From Sphaeroforma sirkka (Eukaryota; Opisthokonta; Ichthyosporea; Ichthyophonida), in contig LUCW03001866.1 of assembly GCA_001586965.3 (NCBI GenBank), positions 1 to 21,982 on the forward strand: 21,982 bases of DNA. The letters run 5' to 3'. The translations under genes and the position numbers were made by a program. Shown piece by piece: positions 16,860-21,982 of this stretch. Within the stretch, counting starts at the first letter, position 1. Each line of letters begins with the position of its first letter. The notes under the pieces were generated by a model. The model saw nothing but the letters and a program-made list of their open reading frames with translations. It made no database searches and was not told the DNA's origin.

Positions 16860-17670
16860 AGAACGTGTTACCAGACGCGTGGTCTAGGCTTCATGAGGGA
16901 ACTGTTGAGACTGAGGACCCGGAGGTAATATATGCAGAATGTTGGCAACTTTTTCCAGACTACTTTGAGCAAGCGCAACGGATTATGGGTGAGAATAATG
17001 TCGATGTCTTTGCTTCGCATCAGGACCATCATTTGCCACGCTACTACACCGACGATGACAGGGGTGGAGCGTTTGCACATTGTTGGAAAGATATAGACGG
17101 ATGGATGAACCCACCATGGAGATTAATCCATAGAATGTTGCGCAAGATACGATCAGAGAGGGCCACAGCTACGGTGTGTCTACCGTGGGCGCCCCACGAG
17201 CCTTGGTTCCAGTTATTCAAGTCGCTTCTACAAAGAGACCCAGTATTAGTTCCAAGGACAGCCCACTCCTTCCTCAAATACGGAAAGTATGCGAGTGGCA
17301 AGGCACCATGGGGTCACACAGTCATTGCCAGAGTAGGTCCACGCAATGGTTACAGCCTTCCAGCGACGTTTTCAGCACGATTGGGATATGCAGAACCGTC
17401 CTCAGTATCGAAAGTCACCCCATTAGATACGTCTCGGCTAGTATCGATCGCTATCTCGGAAGTAGCCATGACGGATTCTCCAGATGAGGAAGAGATAAGC
17501 CGTCGCACACAGCTCACCTTGTGTCAGCATGAGATTGGGCATCATAGAGCAGAAGATACAGTTGCTCAACTACAGCAGAACGGACATTTGTGGCCTAACG
17601 CTCTGGAACTTGCACAAACAGTTAGGAGAAACTGTCGCACATGTCTAGGACAGAGGGTGTTACGAAAGGA
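16847..17670 (+). CDS. Element 2 pol: Dam-like methyltransferase domain and integrase zinc finger
   Basis: After the RNase H end (VLPDAWSRL) a domain of about 130 residues shows NNVDVFASHQDHHLPRYYTD (65-83 of the frame from 16805), GGAFAHCW, WMNPPWRLI (100-108) and TATVCLPWAPHEPWFQLF. This is the layout of phage-type Dam N6-adenine methyltransferases, including an intact NPPW catalytic-type motif; no separate glycine-rich AdoMet loop is obvious. A linker leads to the integrase HHCC finger H242-x3-H246-x30-C277-x2-C280. The frame stops at 17681-17683, after a one-base loss near 17660-17670. Confidence 0.7.
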
Positions 17671-18777
17671 TTTCACCCGATGATTAATATAACGGCAAAG
17701 TATCCGTGGGATCATATTCAAGTCGACATGATTCCAATGCCACTAGTTTCAGCAGCAGGAAATCGATATATATTGCACGTCTTGGATATAGCAACGGGGT
17801 ACTCGATATTGAGAGCAACGGCCACAAAGTCAGCAGAAGTGGTGACATCTAAACTTATGGAGGTGTTTGGGGAACATGGTTTTCCCAGGAAAATTCAATC
17901 AGACGAGGGAGGCGAGTTTTCGAACAAGATTGTTAAATTAATAACTCAAGAAGTTGGAGTGATGCATGCAAAGTCGCCACCATATCGTCCTCAGGTTCTG
18001 GGAGCAGCGGAGAGAAGACACAGAGACATCCACGAAGGAGTTCGCAAGCTATGTGAATCTTTGCCTACGGCATGGGATGTCCGACTACCACTTATTATGC
18101 TGTGCCAGAACCTCCGAATATCTCGGCGACACAAGACAGCACCATTCAGTGCTTACTTCGGTCGCCGTCATGTTCCGTTTGCTGACTTCACGGATGACCT
18201 TCCGGGGAATCAGCCGGTCACCAATGAGGCTTGGGCACACCGGCTGGATCGTTTGCACGACACTATCTTGCCGACGCTTTACAAGGTCACGCAGAAATAC
18301 GCAGACACACTATCCAGGCAGTTTGACCGCCTCCATGCTTACGATTTTATCGCCTTTCAACCAGGGGATGTGGTAATGGTACGGTCCGAAGGTCGCACAA
18401 CCAAAGCAATGCGACCAATGTTTGGACCATACGTTGTCAAAGCCAGACAGGGACAAGGATATGAACTGACACACAAGGATGGTTCACTTCCAGATACTTT
18501 CAAAGGTAAACCAGTTAGAGTGGAACTTTTGCGACTAGTCCATAGAGCCACCGAAAAGCCTTTAGAAGATCATATGTGGCAGGATAGTTCCTCGTTCCGT
18601 TACATCATTCGACATAGACAGAATGATTCCACAGGGAATACAGAATACTTGGTTCGCTGGCGGGATGGTGATCCAACTTGGGAGTCAGCCGAAGCTTTTG
18701 ACGATCCGAATGACATCGCGGCATACCACAAAGCCGAGCAAACTCGGCAGAAGAAGAAAGCGGCACAACAACAATAA
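17664..18777 (+). CDS. Element 2 pol: integrase core, C-terminal domain and chromodomain
   Basis: Genuine reading begins near 17664 (GFHPMINITAKYPW). The core has DHIQVDMIP (Asp29 counting from 17641), IQSDEGGEF (Asp88) and GAAERRHRDI (Glu124), an exact D-x35-E. FQPGDVVMVRSEG and MFGPYVVKARQGQGYEL (about 239-275) form the SH3-like domain. Residues about 318-364 (FRYIIRHRQ, EYLVRWRDGDPTWESAEAF, IAAYHKA) are a chromodomain with aromatic positions Tyr321, Trp340 and Trp347. Gypsy chromodomains tether integration complexes to marked chromatin. A Lys/Gln-rich tail ends at TAA 18775-18777. Confidence 0.9.
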
Positions 18778-18914
18778 TTCCAACGTTACGTTGATGAATA
18801 CTAGATGTCTATCATCTACTTCCGGATCGGAGTTTTGTCTCTCCTCGTGAGATTTCACCACGGTATAGAGGCGAAAGACGATTCCACAACTCGAGCTTAT
18901 AGGCGAGTATAACT

Positions 18915-18992
18915 CCAGCGGATACCCTAGCTTATGGGGGGGGGTGAAAACATACCAGCGGATACCCTAGCTTTTTTTGGGGTGAAAATATA
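18915..18992. repeat. Two-copy tandem repeat of about 40 bp
   Basis: Units begin ccagcggataccctagct and end gtgaaaacata / gtgaaaatata. The first has a G9 run, the second T7G4, so homopolymer length is unstable or poorly resolved here. Confidence 0.8.
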
Positions 18993-19060
18993 CCAGCACA
19001 GCCGGGATGGTTCAAAAGACCAGTTTCAAGGCAAGAACTTACTCAGCAGAAGGATTTCAT

Positions 19061-19096
<36 letters not shown>

Positions 19097-19184
19097 TATT
19101 TACACTACTAGTTATATATGTTTAATTTTCAATAGTTTAAGAGGTCATTTATTTTTTGAAGCTCTTCAATCACTGGTGACGCTT

Positions 19185-19198
19185 GAGCTTGAGGGGAG
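19185..19198 (+). promoter_or_regulatory. Polypurine tract of element 2
   Basis: The sequence gagcttgaggggag runs directly into the 3' LTR start TGTGG. It is the expected plus-strand primer site and confirms the plus orientation. Confidence 0.65.
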
Positions 19199-19378
19199 TG
19201 TGGTAAAAGTCCCCTTAAACCACTATCAGTGTGAAGTTAGAATTAATTTACAATTAATTCACACGAGGTGAATTATTTTGTAGACCACGTAGACAATCAA
19301 ATATAAGAATAAATACACCGCACTGAGCCTCAGGGAGACTCAGTAGGTTTTAGTATCGTATTTGATGTGTTTACTACA
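19199..19378 (+). repeat. 3' LTR of element 2
   Basis: The 180-bp partner of 10478-10656. Differences are aattaat for aataaat, and one-base changes in a T run, a G run and another T run. Confidence 0.92.
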
Positions 19379-19763
19379 AACTTTTGTAAAATAATCTAGT
19401 ATGCCGCTGATTCTTTGCGTCATCGTACTAACCGAGTCGGTACTAACCATGTACATCTCCCATCTCTACTACCCTACTGTGGATCCTAAAGAACTTTCTT
19501 CTAACAACTTCTTAAATACAATTTAAGCTCATTAGCTTGCAATACGATTTGTACTTGTCTCACACTGAAAACAACCTTCCTACCTGTACTCACACATGAC
19601 TACTTATCTGTGGATTCTGACTGATTGTCTGATTTCGTCATTTGATCGTCGTGAGACTTTCCTTGTTGACCCTGGTTAATGTTCTGCTTGATTGGAATGC
19701 TCGCTCTTCGGGTTCACTCGTATTAGTAGATTCTTTCTTCATCCTCGTCGTCCACACGTCGTT
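19379..19763. other. Gene-free stretch right of element 2
   Basis: I see no gene, RNA or mobile-element motif here. Confidence 0.4.
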
Positions 19764-19820
19764 AATCCAATCTAAATCGTTCAATTCAATCTAAATCGTT
19801 CGGATAATCTAAAATCGTTC
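19764..19820. repeat. Three 19-bp tandem repeats
   Basis: Units 19764-19782, 19783-19801 and 19802-19820 share the core aatctaaatcgttc (the third has one extra A in its core) with varied first bases. It is a minisatellite in otherwise gene-free DNA. Confidence 0.85.
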
Positions 19821-19924
19821 AATTTGATGCGACATTCTCTGTTCGCATTGTCTTTCAATTGTTATACTTATAACAAAAAATATGTGCCAGCTACTGACTA
19901 ATTCATATTCTGTAGCTTTCTCTG

Positions 19925-20152
19925 TAATTACTAATAAACTAACAACTTCTATGGTAAGTTAAAAAATGTAGTAAGTATACGCGAGATAACTGTATCTCAA
20001 CGTTCTCCTCCTCAGGGAGGGGGGACGTTGTTCATTTATTAGTAATTATAAACAGTAATCCTAAAATGACTGACTCTTAAATGAGTCATTAGTCATGCTG
20101 TAAAATCAGCAAAACCTTAAAACCCAGTTTATCAGATTATTCTGATAAACTG
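19925..20152. other. Cluster of four hairpins within a long inverted repeat
   Basis: Outer arms 19925-19946 and 20027-20048 (taattactaataaa...acaac against its complement) match over 22 bases with three mismatches. Inside are GAGATA/TATCTC (19983-19998) and a 12-bp GC-rich stem, caacgt...acgttg (19998-20030). Just outside are a two-part stem (20066-20096) and a 12-bp perfect stem with a TTAT loop (20125-20152). No coding is seen. Either a folded RNA, a MITE-like element or a mitochondrial-type hairpin element could look like this. Confidence 0.6.
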
Positions 20153-20159
20153 TAAAACT

Positions 20160-20372
20160 TGTAATAAACCTAAAATAATCAAATAAATATAAGTACTTGT
20201 ATTCTGACCACAGTGTGAGGAATTGAGGTCTGAGGGTATGAAGCACCTTGGCCTTTTTTTATGATGTACTCTTTTGTGTGTGCATGTTATATATTTGCTA
20301 CAACATGCAATCGTTTTCTCAATACTTTTTATATAGCTAATTGATTGGTGCATTGGGCGTAGGAGTGTAAAA
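20160..20372. other. Gene-free stretch before the hAT-like relic
   Basis: No gene is visible. A T7 run lies near 20254-20260. Confidence 0.35.
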
Positions 20373-21060
20373 GTGTATGTTAGTATGGCGGAGAATAGTG
20401 ACGACACTGGGCGAACGACAGCTAAGGATATTGACACCAGCACCTCTTTTCAAGTGGGTATGGCTATGTCTAACTCAGAGTATGTGCGATCAACTATCAA
20501 GAAGGTGCAGCCGATTAATATTGGTGCTATTGAGGGCGCAAGTCAATATAGTTATTTAAAACCTTATCGAGGGACATCAAAAGAACGGAAACTGAATTTC
20601 GCAGCCACAAAGTTCAAAGTTGACGACGACGTTTGAAACAAAAGCTACCTGTGGGTATTGCGACGGCACTAAAACTTACTCTTGGAATCGCAAGAATACT
20701 AATAATGCTATAATAAATCATGAGAAGAAGCACGCCAAACAATGATACGCCGACGTTAGTACACTAGTATCTAAAGGGGTCGAAAAAAAAGGCCAAGGAA
20801 GGCCATCAGCAGAGTTGTATTGTATAAATTTGGTCAATGTAGCAAGCAACCACAGTTGAGATACACTGCCTCAAAAAAGGCTAGCTGATTTATACTAAGT
20901 TAATTTTGTAGCCAAGAACGATCTTCCTTTCGAGTTGGGCAAAACCCTAGCTTAGACAATGGAGTAATGCCGCAATGGCAGTACCAACCAACGTTCAGTC
21001 ACAATATAGCCCAGCAACCCCTGATACAATTCGAAAGTATCTGTCTATACTTGAGAAGGC
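20373..21060 (+). pseudogene. BED-finger hAT-like transposase remnant
   Basis: An 84-codon reading from ATG 20385 (MAENSDDTGRTTAKD) ends at TGA 20634-20636. Shifted by one base, the frame continues as FETKATCGYCDGTKTYSWNR to NHEKKHAKQ, a C-x2-C-x19-H-x3-H BED-type zinc finger (20650-20733). Beyond a stop the same frame gives KKGQGRPSAE, an AT-hook-like patch. Further on, NFVAKNDLPFELGKTLA and SQYSPATPDTIRKYL, in other frames, match two hAT transposase landmarks (the LPF segment and the segment before the first helix of the catalytic core). No catalytic core, terminal inverted repeats or 8-bp duplications are visible. Confidence 0.5.
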
Positions 21061-21344
21061 GATCAAAAAATAGTTATATTTCAAGGTGGAGAAAAATTCT
21101 CAAGTTGTGAATGACATGCAAACCCCTAAACCAACTATATTTTCATAGTTTATTGGTACCAAAAGTCAATGCCCGTGAGAATTAAATTCGAGTTCATAAA
21201 GTCGAATCAAGCTAAAAGTCGAATATGTACATTGTGATATCACACAAATCGTCTGATCTGGCCGCTGTCAAAAAAGGGTCTAAAAGATACAAAGAAAGAG
21301 CTCGCTACCATTTAAAAGCTTCAAGACGAGGTTAAATTTAAAAC
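21061..21344. other. No gene recognised downstream of the hAT-like relic
   Basis: Short Lys-rich protein-like pieces are broken by frequent stops. It may be more decayed transposase, but I can point to no motif. Confidence 0.3.
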
Positions 21345-21404
21345 CGACAATCTCACTTTGCTCAGACCAAAGATAGGGATCAATGCATAGAGCACCTGAA
21401 TAAT

Positions 21405-21584
21405 ATGAAAATCAAGCCCTACAAATTTCTCGAAACAAAGATATCGCAGATGAGCAAGAAGACTATTGAAATCGTTGAAATGGATGATTCGGAGGAGATC
21501 GTGGTGACTGCAATGTTTTCAAGAGACGCCGATGCATTGACATTATTGATGCGAATGAATCACATCAATGTAAACGATAGTTGA
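21405..21584 (+). CDS. Short unrecognised open reading frame
   Basis: From ATG 21405, 59 codons run KIKPYKFLETKISQMSKKTIEIVEMDDSEEIVVTAMF... to HINVNDS-stop; the frame is open back to about 21345. It is charged and probably helical or coiled-coil-like, with no known motif. In the same frame after the (TA)n array, 21693-21758 reads MLMKDFRPVIDILNEINRLEV. The two could be exons or parts of one decayed gene, or chance. Function unknown. Confidence 0.25.
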   Translation: MKIKPYKFLETKISQMSKKTIEIVEMDDSEEIVVTAMFSRDADALTLLMRMNHINVNDS

Positions 21585-21614
21585 CTCAGCACTAAAGACC
21601 ACCTATCACATATT

Positions 21615-21635
21615 TTATATATATATATATATATA

Positions 21636-21694
<59 letters not shown>
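21615..21694. repeat. Long (TA)n microsatellite with CATA interruptions
   Basis: About 80 bp of alternating TA with tacatacata interruptions near 21637-21650. Similar shorter arrays lie in both leader and 3' regions of element 2. Confidence 0.9.
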
Positions 21695-21696
<2 letters not shown>

Positions 21697-21982
21697 TGAT
21701 GAAGGATTTTAGGCCTGTAATCGATATTCTGAATGAAATCAATCGTCTAGAAGTGTGAAATAATGACAAAGCCAAGCATGAATTCGAAGTAAATGAAAGG
21801 GTTTCTATTTGAAGCTATGTTTTTTGTACTGACCTGAATTTCAGTATGATTAAATATCTACATATACAATCTCATGTCTATATAACGAGGTTTAACATGT
21901 TGGTGAGTACTTAGTGCCCAAGTAATGCGTGGAGGAGCAGCAGGTTGTGTTTTGCTTCGTGCAAAGAATAGGATGACTGATT
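21695..21982. other. End of window, no confident gene
   Basis: The first 64 bases carry a 21-residue open stretch in frame with 21405-21584. The rest shows nothing I can name. Confidence 0.3.

Larger units (their letters stand above)
18778..19198 (+). other. Element 2 3' untranslated region
   Basis: No gene. It holds two tandem units of about 40 bp (18915-18954, 18955-18992; ccagcggataccctagct) containing variable G and T homopolymers, a (TA)n run at 19066-19092, and the polypurine tract at its end. Confidence 0.7.
10478..19378 (+). mobile_element. Element 2: young-looking Ty3/gypsy-type chromodomain retrotransposon
   Basis: LTRs of 179 and 180 bp bound an internal region with gag, then PR-RT-RNaseH-Dam-like-IN-chromodomain on the plus strand. 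The LTRs differ at one substitution and three one-base homopolymer lengths. Catalytic motifs of PR (DSGA), RT (YLDD), RNase H (TDAS, E, DHK), methyltransferase-like domain (NPPW) and IN (HHCC, D, D-x35-E) are all present. Five one-base frame changes and the gag-pol stop interrupt reading. No target duplication is visible at 10473-10477 versus 19379-19383. Confidence 0.92.

Noticed and set aside
21560..21775. Minus-strand 71-codon stretch rich in Tyr-Ile
   Set aside because: It is translation of the (TA)n microsatellite.
1..21982. CRISPR array, bacterial operon or phage module
   Set aside because: No spaced identical repeats, no Shine-Dalgarno-led gene strings, and the gene content is eukaryotic retrotransposon; the Dam-like domain sits inside gypsy pol.

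Overview
The window is a repeat-rich, accessory-looking stretch of a eukaryotic nuclear genome, and almost everything recognisable in it is transposon-derived. AT-rich DNA with (TA)n arrays, chromodomain-type Ty3/gypsy elements, a Ty1/copia relic, a BED-finger/hAT relic and two tRNA-like relics fit a microbial eukaryote. An early-diverging fungus or another zoosporic protist is my guess, but no single feature fixes the lineage. No host gene can be named with confidence.

Layout. (1) 68-8408, minus strand: element 1, an old Ty3/gypsy-type LTR retrotransposon. It has about 600-bp LTRs (TGTA...TACA), a polypurine tract, and gag, protease, RT, RNase H, a Dam-like methyltransferase domain, integrase and a weak chromodomain-like tail. 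It is dead: frameshifts, in-frame stops, lost catalytic residues, an RT deletion, and a 758-bp TG...CA insertion (2005-2762, TAGC target duplication) inside the integrase core. A tRNA-Thr-like relic lies antisense in its gag. (2) 8409-10477: intergenic DNA carrying a shrunken Ty1/copia relic, with a gag fragment (9055-9469) and an RNase H end (10018-10350) and little between them. (3) 10478-19378, plus strand: element 2, a second gypsy-type element of the same domain plan with short 180-bp LTRs differing by one substitution and three one-base homopolymer indels. All recognised catalytic motifs are present, but one-base frameshifts split gag into three and pol into four frames. Its 2.26-kb leader holds duplications, TA arrays and a tRNA-Arg-like relic. 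(4) 19379-20160: non-coding DNA with a 3 x 19-bp repeat and a cluster of strong hairpins. (5) 20373-21060: a broken BED-finger/hAT-like transposase relic, followed by short unrecognised protein-like segments around a long (TA)n array.

How the parts work together. In both gypsy elements gag supplies the capsid and a non-canonical zinc knuckle. A single in-frame stop (TGA or TAG) separates gag from pol, and pol runs PR-RT-RNase H-methyltransferase-like-integrase-chromodomain. The shared plan, above all an NPPW/NPPC phage-Dam-type domain between RNase H and integrase and the conserved gag-stop-pol junction, marks them as one family. It is the most interesting biology here.
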